Assembly (NCBI RefSeq): GCF_016907695.1
Contig: NZ_JAFBCK010000001.1
Location: 3,217,001 to 3,281,000 of the forward strand
Direction of reading: 5' to 3'
DNA: 64,000 nt
Origin: Actinokineospora baliensis
Lineage (GTDB): Bacteria; Actinomycetota; Actinomycetes; Mycobacteriales; Pseudonocardiaceae
The position numbers were made by a program, and so were the translations under genes. Below the pieces are notes generated by a model. It was not told the origin of the DNA. It ran no database searches and worked only from the letters and a program-made list of their open reading frames with translations. This document shows, in pieces, positions 57,491 through 64,000 of the stretch (the stretch's first letter is position 1; every line of letters starts with the position of its first letter).

Positions 57491-58258
57491 ATGGCGCGAT
57501 ACGTCCGCCGCGTCCTCGGTGCCCTTGCCGCCCTGGCGATCATCGCCGCGGTGGTCCTCGGCCAGTTCTTCCGCGCCGAGGCGGGCCAGCAGATCGTCGG
57601 GGGTCAGCGCGCCGCCATCGCCGACCACCCGTACGTGGTCTACCTGGCCACCACCGACGGTTTCCAGTTCTGCGGCGGCACCCTGGTCACCCGGGACAAG
57701 GTCGTCACCGCCGCGCACTGCGCCAAGGCGTACCCCCGCGACCGGGTGCGGGTGGTCGCCGGTCGCGAGGACAAGGCGAGCACCGAGGGCAGCACCGTCG
57801 AGGTCAAGGACATCTGGGTGCACCCGGACTACCGCGATGTCACCCTGGGTGACGATGTCGCCGTGCTCACCCTGGCGCAGCGGGTGGGCTACCGGCCGCT
57901 CCCGCTGGCCACCGACCAGGCGCTCTACGCCGCCGAGACCCCCGCGACGATCCTCGGCTGGGGTCGGGTGGCCGAGACCGGCCCGGCGTCGCGCTACCTG
58001 CTCGGCGCCGAGGTCCGCATGGTCTCCGACACCGAGTGCGCCGCGGACTACGACAGCTTCTACGAGGTCCCGATGGTCTGCGCGGGCCTGCCGCAGGGCG
58101 GGATCGACACCTGCCAGGGCGACTCCGGCGGCCCCCTTGTGGTCGACGGCAGGCTGGTGGGCATCGCGTCGTGGGGCCAGGGTTGCGCCGAGGCGGGCAG
58201 TCCCGGCGTGTACACCCGCATCTCGACCTACGTGGACCTGATCACCGACCACCTGTGA
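57491..58258 (+). CDS. Secreted trypsin-like (S1) serine protease
   Basis: 255 residues from ATG 57491 (AGGAG upstream). N-terminal signal/anchor helix, mature start IVGG at 35, catalytic His76 (VVTAAHCAKA), Asp in LGDDVAVLTLAQ, Ser in CQGDSGGPLVVDG, and Asp six residues earlier in GIDTCQGD, indicating trypsin specificity. Several Cys fit S1 disulfides. Exported protease. Confidence 0.93.
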   Translation: MARYVRRVLGALAALAIIAAVVLGQFFRAEAGQQIVGGQRAAIADHPYVVYLATTDGFQFCGGTLVTRDKVVTAAHCAKAYPRDRVRVVAGREDKASTEGSTVEVKDIWVHPDYRDVTLGDDVAVLTLAQRVGYRPLPLATDQALYAAETPATILGWGRVAETGPASRYLLGAEVRMVSDTECAADYDSFYEVPMVCAGLPQGGIDTCQGDSGGPLVVDGRLVGIASWGQGCAEAGSPGVYTRISTYVDLITDHL

Positions 58259-58271
58259 TATCCACACCGTC

Positions 58272-58712
58272 GTGACCCTGCACGTCGTTCCCGGCCCAGA
58301 GTTGACCACGACAGACCTCTATGCCCTCTTGCGCCTCAGAGTCGACGTGTTCGTGGTCGAGCAGAACTGCCCGTACCCCGAACTCGACGGGCAAGACCTG
58401 CTCGCCACTACCGTCCATGTCTGGTGGCAGCCGGATTCGACGCCCTTGTCCTGCCTGCGCGTACTGGGCACCTCCGGCGCACTACGACGTGTAGGCCGCG
58501 TCTGCACGGCTCTTGATGCCCGGGGGAGTGGCCTAGGTGGACGTCTTATGGCTGCCGCGCTGGACATCGTTGGCCTGGACGAGAGTGTTCTAGACGCGCA
58601 GTTGCACGCCCAGTCCCTCTATGCGCGGCACGGCTACCTTCCCGAGGGAGAGCCCTTCGAGGAAGACGGCATCATGCACATCCGCATGCGCCGCCCGGCG
58701 ACCGCCGACTAG
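58272..58712 (+). CDS. ElaA-like GNAT acetyltransferase
   Basis: 146 residues from GTG 58272. ElaA pattern: LYALLRLRVDVFVVEQNCPYPELDGQDLL, RVCTALDARGSGLGGRLMAAAL (acetyl-CoA loop), LDAQLHAQSLYARHGYLPEG and MHIRMRRP. Substrate unknown. Overlaps the convergent bioF gene by 4 bp. Confidence 0.92.
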   Translation: MTLHVVPGPELTTTDLYALLRLRVDVFVVEQNCPYPELDGQDLLATTVHVWWQPDSTPLSCLRVLGTSGALRRVGRVCTALDARGSGLGGRLMAAALDIVGLDESVLDAQLHAQSLYARHGYLPEGEPFEEDGIMHIRMRRPATAD

Positions 58713-59869
58713 CGGGGCGCGCACCGGGTGATCACGTCGACCGCCCGGTCGATGTCGCCTTCGCTCAGGTCGGCCCGCGCGGTCAGCCGCAGCCGGGAGA
58801 TCGAGTCCGGGACCGACGGGGGCCGGAAGCAGCCGACCCACACGCCCGCGGCCCGGCAGTCGTTCGACCACGCCAGGGCGGCGTCCGGGGAAGGGGCCCG
58901 CACCGACACCACCGCCGCGCTGGGCTCGCTCACGGTCAGGCCCGCCGCCGAGAGGCGTTCGGCGAGGGTCGTCGCCACCGTCAGGGCGCGTTCAGGGCGG
59001 TCCGGCTCCTCCTTGAGCACGGTCAACGCCGACAGCGCGGCGGCCGCGCTGCTGGGGGCCAGGCCGGTGTCGAAGATGAAGCTGCGCGCGTTCTCCACCA
59101 GGTGCCGGATCACGCGTCGGGGGCCGAGCACGGCGCCGCCCTGCGCCCCGAGCGACTTCGACAGCGTCACCGTGATGACCACGTCCGGGTCGCTCGCCAG
59201 ACCCGCCGCGGACACCGCGCCGCGACCGCCTTCGCCGAGCACGCCCAGTCCGTGCGCGTCGTCGACGATCAGCGCCGCACCGTTCTCCCGGCACACCGCG
59301 GCCAGTTCGGGCAGGGGCGCGAGGTCACCGTCCACACTGAACACGGAGTCGGTGACGTACACGGCCCGCTCGGTCCGCCGCGTCGACAGCGCCCGCCCGG
59401 CCGCGGCCGGGTCGCTGTGGCCGACCACGGCGACCTCGGCGCGCGAGAGCCTGCAGCCGTCGATCAGCGAGGCGTGGATGTGCGAGTCGGTGACGATGGA
59501 GCAGGTCTTGCCCGACAGCGCGGTCACCGCGCCGAGGTTCGCGGCGAACCCGGAGGAGAACACCAGCGCCGCCTGCGTGCCGCAGAAGCGGGCGAGCTCG
59601 AACTCCAGTTCGCTGTGCAGTTCCGTGCTGCCGGTGACCAGCCGCGACCCGGTCGACCCCGCGCCCCAGCGCAGGGTCGCGGCGGCGGCGGCCCCGGCGA
59701 CGCGCTTGTCCCTGGCCAGCCCGAGGTAGTCGTTGCCTGCCAGGTCCAGCAGGTCCGAGTCGGGCCCGCGCGGCCGCAGCTGCCTGCTCAGGCCCGCCTT
59801 GCGGCGGTCGTCGGCGTGGCTGTCGAGCCAGTCGAACACCTGGTCGGGGGCGGTGGCGGCGTCGGTCAC
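58709..59869 (-). CDS. bioF: 8-amino-7-oxononanoate synthase
   Basis: 386 residues from GTG 59869. Alpha-oxoamine synthase fold: LDLAGNDYLGLARDKRV, RWGAGSTGSRLVTGSTELH, VTDSVFSVDGDLAPL, DDAHGLGVLGEGGRG, and PLP Lys in TVTLSKSLGAQGG. Makes KAPA from pimeloyl thioester and alanine in biotin synthesis. No other bio genes are in the window. Divergent from the cobM-like gene. Confidence 0.92.
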   Translation of the reverse strand: MTDAATAPDQVFDWLDSHADDRRKAGLSRQLRPRGPDSDLLDLAGNDYLGLARDKRVAGAAAAATLRWGAGSTGSRLVTGSTELHSELEFELARFCGTQAALVFSSGFAANLGAVTALSGKTCSIVTDSHIHASLIDGCRLSRAEVAVVGHSDPAAAGRALSTRRTERAVYVTDSVFSVDGDLAPLPELAAVCRENGAALIVDDAHGLGVLGEGGRGAVSAAGLASDPDVVITVTLSKSLGAQGGAVLGPRRVIRHLVENARSFIFDTGLAPSSAAAALSALTVLKEEPDRPERALTVATTLAERLSAAGLTVSEPSAAVVSVRAPSPDAALAWSNDCRAAGVWVGCFRPPSVPDSISRLRLTARADLSEGDIDRAVDVITRCAPR

Positions 59870-59947
59870 GGGAGCGAGTCTGGCACCAGGGCCAGCGGGG
59901 ACAGGGCTGGGGGTGGGAGGTGCTCGGCAGGACGATACGGTCGGGGA

Positions 59948-60931
59948 ATGCGTGGCGCCGTGAGTTTCGTGGGAGCTGGACCGGGTGCGGCCGACCTCAT
60001 CACCCTGCGCGGTGCGACCAGGATCGCCGAGGCCGATCTGGTGCTCTACACGCCGAGCACGGTGGACCCGGTGTGGCTGCGCGAGCACGCGAGAGCCGAC
60101 GCCGAGCTCGTCGACCACGGCAGGCTCGGCGCCGACGAGCTCGCCGAGCGCTACCGCGGGGTGGCCAGCAGGCACCACCGGGCCGTCCTGCTGATCGCCG
60201 GTGATCCCGCGCAGTGCGCCGACCTGCGGGAGCAGCGCGAGCTGTGCACCAAGATCGGTCTCGACGTCGAGGTGGTCCCCGGGGTGTCGCCGGTGTCCGC
60301 GGTCGCGGCGGCCACGGGGAACTCGCTCACGGAGGCCGCGGCGGCCGACACGGCGATCGTCACCGACGCGGCGACCGAGGCCGATTTCGAGCGCATCCGC
60401 GATCTCGCCGCCGAGGGGCGCACGCTCGCCGTGAACGCCCCGGCCGCGCGCGCCGCCGAGTTGGCCGAGGCGTTGACCGCCGCGGGGTTGGACCCGCAGG
60501 TGCCGGTGGTGGTCGCGCACAAGGTGAGCTGGGCGGACGAGAAGCTGCTGCGCACCACGGTCGGCGAGGTGGTGGCCGAGGTGAAGCGCGCCAACCTGTG
60601 GCGGCACGCGCTGTTCCTGGTCGGTGACGCGCTGCGGCAGGCGAAGCCGAGGGCCGGGTACGTGCCGCGGGCCGCGGGGGAGCCGGGCAAGCGGTGGGCG
60701 TCGAAGTCGTGGCGGTCCACCGGGACGTGGCCGCGCCGGTCGTGCCCCGAGGCCGAGGTGCCCGCTCAGGCCGACGTCGAGCCCGCGGTTCCCGAGCAGG
60801 CTCGACCGGTTGTCGCCGAGGCGGACGTCCCGGCGGTCGAGGCGAAGCCGGTGGTCAAGCGCACTGCCGCCGCGAAGAAGCAGCCGCCGAAGACCGCTCG
60901 GGCGACCGCGCGCCGCACCACGAAGAAGTGA
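59948..60931 (+). CDS. cobM: Divergent precorrin-4 C11-methyltransferase with basic C-terminal tail
   Basis: 327 residues from ATG 59948; CobM is usually about 250. Tetrapyrrole methylase fold: VSFVGAGPGAADLITLRGA, LIAGDPAQCADLREQ, VEVVPGVSPVSAVAAATG. Motif 2 (normally HSGDPSxY) is altered to IAGDPAQC, so the assignment to CobM rather than a sister methylase is moderate. Residues about 245-327 are an extra tail: Ala/Val/Pro/Glu-rich, then Lys/Arg/Ala/Thr-rich (AAAKKQPPKTARATARRTTK), resembling DNA-binding basic tails. Followed by cobL 31 bp later. Confidence 0.7.
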   Translation: MRGAVSFVGAGPGAADLITLRGATRIAEADLVLYTPSTVDPVWLREHARADAELVDHGRLGADELAERYRGVASRHHRAVLLIAGDPAQCADLREQRELCTKIGLDVEVVPGVSPVSAVAAATGNSLTEAAAADTAIVTDAATEADFERIRDLAAEGRTLAVNAPAARAAELAEALTAAGLDPQVPVVVAHKVSWADEKLLRTTVGEVVAEVKRANLWRHALFLVGDALRQAKPRAGYVPRAAGEPGKRWASKSWRSTGTWPRRSCPEAEVPAQADVEPAVPEQARPVVAEADVPAVEAKPVVKRTAAAKKQPPKTARATARRTTKK

Positions 60932-60962
60932 GTGCTCTTCGCGATCGTGGTCGAATGTCGTC

Positions 60963-62120
60963 ATGACGGTGACCTTCTTAGGTGGCTCCGAGTTCGACAG
61001 CGAGCCGGTGGACTCGGCGGATCTCGTCGTCGGCCCCAAAGCCGCGGTGGCCGGGTACGCGGGGTCCGCTCGGGTGATCGAGACGACCGCCCCGCTCGCT
61101 GAGTCGACTGTGGACGCTCTGGTCGCCGCGAAGTCCGCCGTGGTGCTCGTCGCGGGGGACCCGGGGTTCTTCGGTGACTTGAGAACACTGCGGGAGCGAG
61201 GTGCCGATGTCGTTGTGCGGCCCGGCCTCACCGATGTCCAGCGCCTGGCGGCGTTGCTGCGGCGCCCGTGGGACGACATCACCGTGGTCAGCGCCTGGGG
61301 CCGGGATTTCCGCCGCGCGGTGAACGTCTGCCGTGCTCGCCCGGCCGTCGCCGTGCTCACCGCTCCCGGCGCTGGACCGGCTGAGCTCGCCGCGCAGCTG
61401 TCCGGCTGGCGCCGCCAGATCGCGGTGCTCGAGGACATCGGCGGCACCGAGCGGCTGTCCGTTGTGGATGCTGAGCAAGCGCGCGAGCGCGAGTGGCTGG
61501 AGCCCAACCTCGTGCTCTGCCTGGCAGTTCCCGAATCGGCCGGGCGGGCGACGTGGATGGCGGGCGGTGAACCCGTTCCGCCCCGGGACGGGTGGGCGTT
61601 GGACGACAGCGCTTTCGCTTCCCGCACGGGTGTCGGGACTTCGCCGGAGGTCCGCGCGGTCGCCTTGGCCCGTTTGGCGCCCCGCCCCGGTTCCCTGCTC
61701 TGGGACGTGTGCGCGGGCTCGGGTGCCGTCGGCGTCGAAGCCGCCCGCTTGGGTGCCGCCGTGATCGCCGTCGAGGAGGATCCCGGTCTCTGCGTGCGCG
61801 TTGTGGCCAACGCTTCGGCGCACGGCGTCGAACTCCGCCTGGCCGACGACGAACCCCTCAGCGGGCTGCCCCGCCCGGATTCGATCTTCCTCGGGTCCGC
61901 CCGCCCCGACCTGGTCCGCGCGTGCGCGGGCGCCGGTGCCGACCGGATCGTGGTCAGGGTCGCGGAACTCGACCGGATCACTGCGACCCGCCAAGCCCTG
62001 ATCAGCGCGGGCTACCGGGTGGACGGCTGCCACCTCGCCACCGCCGTCATCACCGCCGCCGACGGTGCCACGACCCTGGAACCCGCGGCGGGCACCTTCC
62101 TGCTCTGGGCGAGTCGCTGA
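60963..62120 (+). CDS. cobL: Precorrin-6Y C5,15-methyltransferase, CbiE-CbiT fusion (divergent)
   Basis: 385 residues from ATG 60963. The N-terminal CbiE-like half is shortened (starts TVTFLGGSEFDSEP instead of the usual GxGxxG opening) but keeps VLVAGDPGFFGDLRTL and DITVVSAWGRDFRRAV. The C-terminal CbiT-like half has LWDVCAGSGAVGVEAARLG (SAM motif I) and AVEEDPGLCVRVVANA. It methylates C5 and C15 and decarboxylates in aerobic cobalamin synthesis. Codon 6 is TTA (60978-60980). Pairs with the cobM-like gene. Confidence 0.8.
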   Translation: MTVTFLGGSEFDSEPVDSADLVVGPKAAVAGYAGSARVIETTAPLAESTVDALVAAKSAVVLVAGDPGFFGDLRTLRERGADVVVRPGLTDVQRLAALLRRPWDDITVVSAWGRDFRRAVNVCRARPAVAVLTAPGAGPAELAAQLSGWRRQIAVLEDIGGTERLSVVDAEQAREREWLEPNLVLCLAVPESAGRATWMAGGEPVPPRDGWALDDSAFASRTGVGTSPEVRAVALARLAPRPGSLLWDVCAGSGAVGVEAARLGAAVIAVEEDPGLCVRVVANASAHGVELRLADDEPLSGLPRPDSIFLGSARPDLVRACAGAGADRIVVRVAELDRITATRQALISAGYRVDGCHLATAVITAADGATTLEPAAGTFLLWASR

Positions 62121-62463
62121 ACCGATACACAGAATTGCCAACTGGTCCACGAACGGCGCTCGCCGCCCGGCGACGGCGGGTGGTTCGCCGATCGGTCGAT
62201 GGCCCAGTGGCCGAATGGGCCCGTACACACTCCCTTGGTACTAGGCCGAAAGCGTGAATGTATCGCCAAACGTGCTGGTGGAACGGTTGTGCGACAGCCG
62301 CGCCCGCGGTGTCACACGCAGGTCTGGACCTCTTGTCCGCCAAGGGAGACCGCTGCGTCGGGTGGCCGGGTCCGCTTGTACTGGGAGCGCTCTCCCGGCA
62401 ACCGTTTCGCTACGGAAGGGCCACAACGAGGCAGTAGACCAATAGGATTCGGCCCAGGGGTCC
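62121..62463. promoter_or_regulatory. Gene-free region upstream of Tat-lipoprotein gene
   Basis: 343 bp, less GC-rich than its surroundings (for example CCGATACACAGAATTGCC near 62122 and GGTACTAGGCCGAAAGCG near 62235). Short open frames lack binding sites. Contains the LacI/CebR-like palindrome at 62382-62396. Otherwise nothing recognised. Confidence 0.5.
62382..62396. promoter_or_regulatory. CebR-like (LacI family) operator half-match
   Basis: TGGGAGCGCTCTCCC. It matches the CebR consensus TGGGAGCGCTCCCA as known in Streptomyces except for one inserted T, and sits 68 bp upstream of the GTG at 62464. The insertion may abolish binding. Confidence 0.4.
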
Positions 62464-63327
62464 GTGACGAGCGGAGAACTTGTGAACACTGCGCGAACTG
62501 TTCGGCTGTCCCGGCGCTCGGTGCTGTTGGCCGGTGCCGGGCTGGGGGCTGGGCTGCTGGCGGGGTGCCAGCAGGCGTCCCCGTCGGCGTCACCGCCGGA
62601 GAACGTGTTGCAGACCAAGGCTCCCACGTCCGAGGTGCCGCCGGTGGTCACCGGGCGCAACCTGTCGGCCGGTCGCTACCGCGAGGTCGACATCGTCATC
62701 ATCCGGCCGGAGGGCGTGCCGCCGGAGCCCATCCCGGTGTGCATCGCGTTGCACGGGGGCCTGGGCGGGGCGAAGGTGTTCCTCGACTACGGCGTGCCGC
62801 AGGTGCTCACCCAGATCGTGAAGGACGGCGCGCAGCCGTTCGCGGTGGTGGCCGTCGAGGGCGGCAACTGGATCGGCAACAAGGACGACGACCCGCACCG
62901 CATGCTCAACGAGGACCTGCCCGGCTGGTTGGACTACCACGACCTGGCCAGCACCCCGTTCTCCGTCGTCGGGTTCGGCGAGGGCGGTGCCGCCGCGCTC
63001 AACCAGGGCCGCTCGCCCGGCTTCCAGGCGGTCGCGGCGATCAGCCCGAACCTGTACGCCTCGTGGGATTCCGCGCAGCGCACCAACATGTACGACAACC
63101 AGGCCCGCTGGGAGCGGCTGGAACCGTTGCGGCACACCATGGAACTGGGCAAGACGCCGATCGGCCTGTGGTGCGGCACCGAGGACACCACCCGGGTGGA
63201 GCTGACCGAGCAGTTGGCGCAGAAGGTCAAGGCGGTCAAGACCTCCTTCGGCCCGGGCGGGCACGACGACGCGTACTTCCGCGCGGCCATCCCCGAGGCG
63301 CTGAAGTTCGTGGCGGGCTACCTGTAG
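62464..63327 (+). CDS. Tat-exported lipoprotein, esterase-like fold without nucleophile Ser
   Basis: 287 residues from GTG 62464 (GTG 62482 alternative). Twin-Arg signal RLSRRSVLLAGAGLG followed by lipobox LLAGCQQ. The mature part is an alpha/beta-hydrolase of the esterase D/mycolyltransferase-like type (VCIALHGGLGGAKVFLDYGV, VVAVEGGNWIGNKDDDPHRM), with an acid in CGTEDTTRVE and His in GPGGHDDAYF. The nucleophile elbow reads GFGEGG where GFSxGG is expected. Either a pseudo-enzyme or altered chemistry. Confidence 0.8.
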   Translation: MTSGELVNTARTVRLSRRSVLLAGAGLGAGLLAGCQQASPSASPPENVLQTKAPTSEVPPVVTGRNLSAGRYREVDIVIIRPEGVPPEPIPVCIALHGGLGGAKVFLDYGVPQVLTQIVKDGAQPFAVVAVEGGNWIGNKDDDPHRMLNEDLPGWLDYHDLASTPFSVVGFGEGGAAALNQGRSPGFQAVAAISPNLYASWDSAQRTNMYDNQARWERLEPLRHTMELGKTPIGLWCGTEDTTRVELTEQLAQKVKAVKTSFGPGGHDDAYFRAAIPEALKFVAGYL

Positions 63328-63378
63328 CCTCGTGCGGGCGGCGCGCCCGTGCGCCGCGAACGACCTGGGGACCAGCGA

Positions 63379-64000
63379 ATGACCGACCGACCAGACCAGC
63401 CAGAGCAGCCGAGCGGATCCGAGCCGGGGTACCCGCCGATCCCCGAGCCGAGGCGGACCGACCACACCGGCGCCATCCAACTGGGCATCGTCGCGCTGCG
63501 TCCGCTGCACCTGCCGGACTTCGTCAGCGGCATGGTCGGTGCGTTGCGGCGCAACGCGGGCGCGCTGCTGGGTGTGTCGTTGGCGGTGTCGCTGGGCGCC
63601 GAGTTGCTGCGCAGGCTGCTGCTGACGCTGTTCGTCGGTGAGGTGCCCAAGCTCGACAGCTTCACCGGCAAGCAGGTGGAGTGGGACGACCTGTCCCCCT
63701 ACGTCGCCGACCTCGCGATCACCACGGCCACCCTGGGCCTGTTCACCCTGCTGCTGGTGGCGGTGGTCAACGTGGTCGTGCCGCGCGCGGTGTTCGGCCA
63801 CACGACCAGCGCCAGGCACGCCCTCGGCGAGGCCGCGCCCGCCCTGGGCCGGTTGATCGCGACCGCGCTGGTCGTCGTGGCCATCATGGCCTGCCTCACC
63901 GCCGTCGCCGTCCTGCCGGTGGCCGCCGCCGGGTCGGGTGGTGTGCTCATCGCGATCCCCGCGCTGGTCGCCATGGTGTACCTGTCCATCGCCTTCACCT
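63379..64000 (+). CDS. Membrane protein, 3' end outside window
   Basis: 207 codons visible from ATG 63379 (GGGGACCAGCG upstream); the gene runs off the window. Pro-rich hydrophilic N-terminus (about 30), then IQLGIVALRPLHLPDFVSGM and at least four hydrophobic segments (LLGVSLAVSLGAELLRRLLL, TATLGLFTLLLVAVVNVVV, LIATALVVVAIMACLTAVAV, LIAIPALVAMVYLSIAFT). The layout recalls actinobacterial membrane proteins related to glycerophosphodiester phosphodiesterase membrane domains; no firm assignment. Confidence 0.75.
   Translation, partial: MTDRPDQPEQPSGSEPGYPPIPEPRRTDHTGAIQLGIVALRPLHLPDFVSGMVGALRRNAGALLGVSLAVSLGAELLRRLLLTLFVGEVPKLDSFTGKQVEWDDLSPYVADLAITTATLGLFTLLLVAVVNVVVPRAVFGHTTSARHALGEAAPALGRLIATALVVVAIMACLTAVAVLPVAAAGSGGVLIAIPALVAMVYLSIAFT

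Overview
The window is a high-GC (about 70%+) actinobacterial chromosome segment that looks like core genome. GTG and TTG starts are common, many genes overlap by 4 bp, and it carries a WhiG-type sigma factor, mycothione reductase, DUF2469, DUF2631 and the actinobacterial order rpsP-khpA-rimM-trmD-rplS-lepB-rnhB-yraN-comM-dprA-xerC-whiG-rpsB-tsf-pyrH-frr-cdsA. This fits the Pseudonocardiales (an Actinokineospora/Saccharothrix-like organism is my guess). No rRNA, tRNA, CRISPR array, transposase or prophage was seen.

Layout. 1-3.2 kb: end of a sensor kinase, its NarL-type response regulator, an aldolase-like DUF6986 gene and a convergent FhuF-like [2Fe-2S] protein. 3.3-7.5 kb: nitrogen operon amtB-glnB-glnD behind a GlnR-like box. 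7.5-9.1 kb: a gene-poor array of a structured 143-nt repeat. 9.1-13.3 kb: ffh, amidohydrolase, CPBP protease, pxpA. 13.4-20.9 kb: ribosome and tRNA-maturation genes, three tandem signal peptidases, rnhB and DUF2469. 21-26.9 kb: yraN-comM-dprA-xerC-whiG, with a tandem array of decayed comM 3' ends between comM and dprA. 27-31.9 kb: M23-like protein, rpsB-tsf, pyrH-frr-cdsA. 31.9-39.8 kb: VOC protein, methyltransferase, secreted S8 protease, PadR regulator, rlmN, a duplicated rlmN tail followed by a TIR-domain gene, carbonic anhydrase and small membrane proteins. 40-47.3 kb: dxr-rseP-ispG (MEP isoprenoid pathway plus site-2 protease), DUF4081/GNAT, a lipoprotein PBP, map. 47.3-54 kb: hydrolase, cobQ, FadR-type regulator divergent from a CynX-like transporter, mtr (with a duplicated convergent-gene junction), a PEBP-like protein. 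54-58.7 kb: M48 protease, two more copies of the structured repeat, small membrane proteins, M15 and S1 peptidases, an ElaA-like acetyltransferase. 58.7-64 kb: bioF, two divergent cobalamin-type methyltransferase genes, a Tat-lipoprotein hydrolase homologue and a membrane protein running off the end.

The most unusual material is outside the genes. (1) Six copies of a 143-nt imperfect palindrome occur at two loci 46 kb apart, spaced about 241 bp where adjacent. Their stems change in a compensatory way, and nearly all non-Watson-Crick positions read as G.U on one strand only, which suggests a family of structured RNAs. (2) At three places (comM, rlmN, and the junction of the MFS transporter with mtr) gene 3' ends are duplicated downstream, with much of the reading frame kept. 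(3) Two intergenic regions carry DnaA-box pairs with identical 19-bp spacing and a near-identical spacer. (4) XerC has an in-frame insertion of about 105 residues in its N-terminal domain. All similarities come from reading the sequence; no database search was run.
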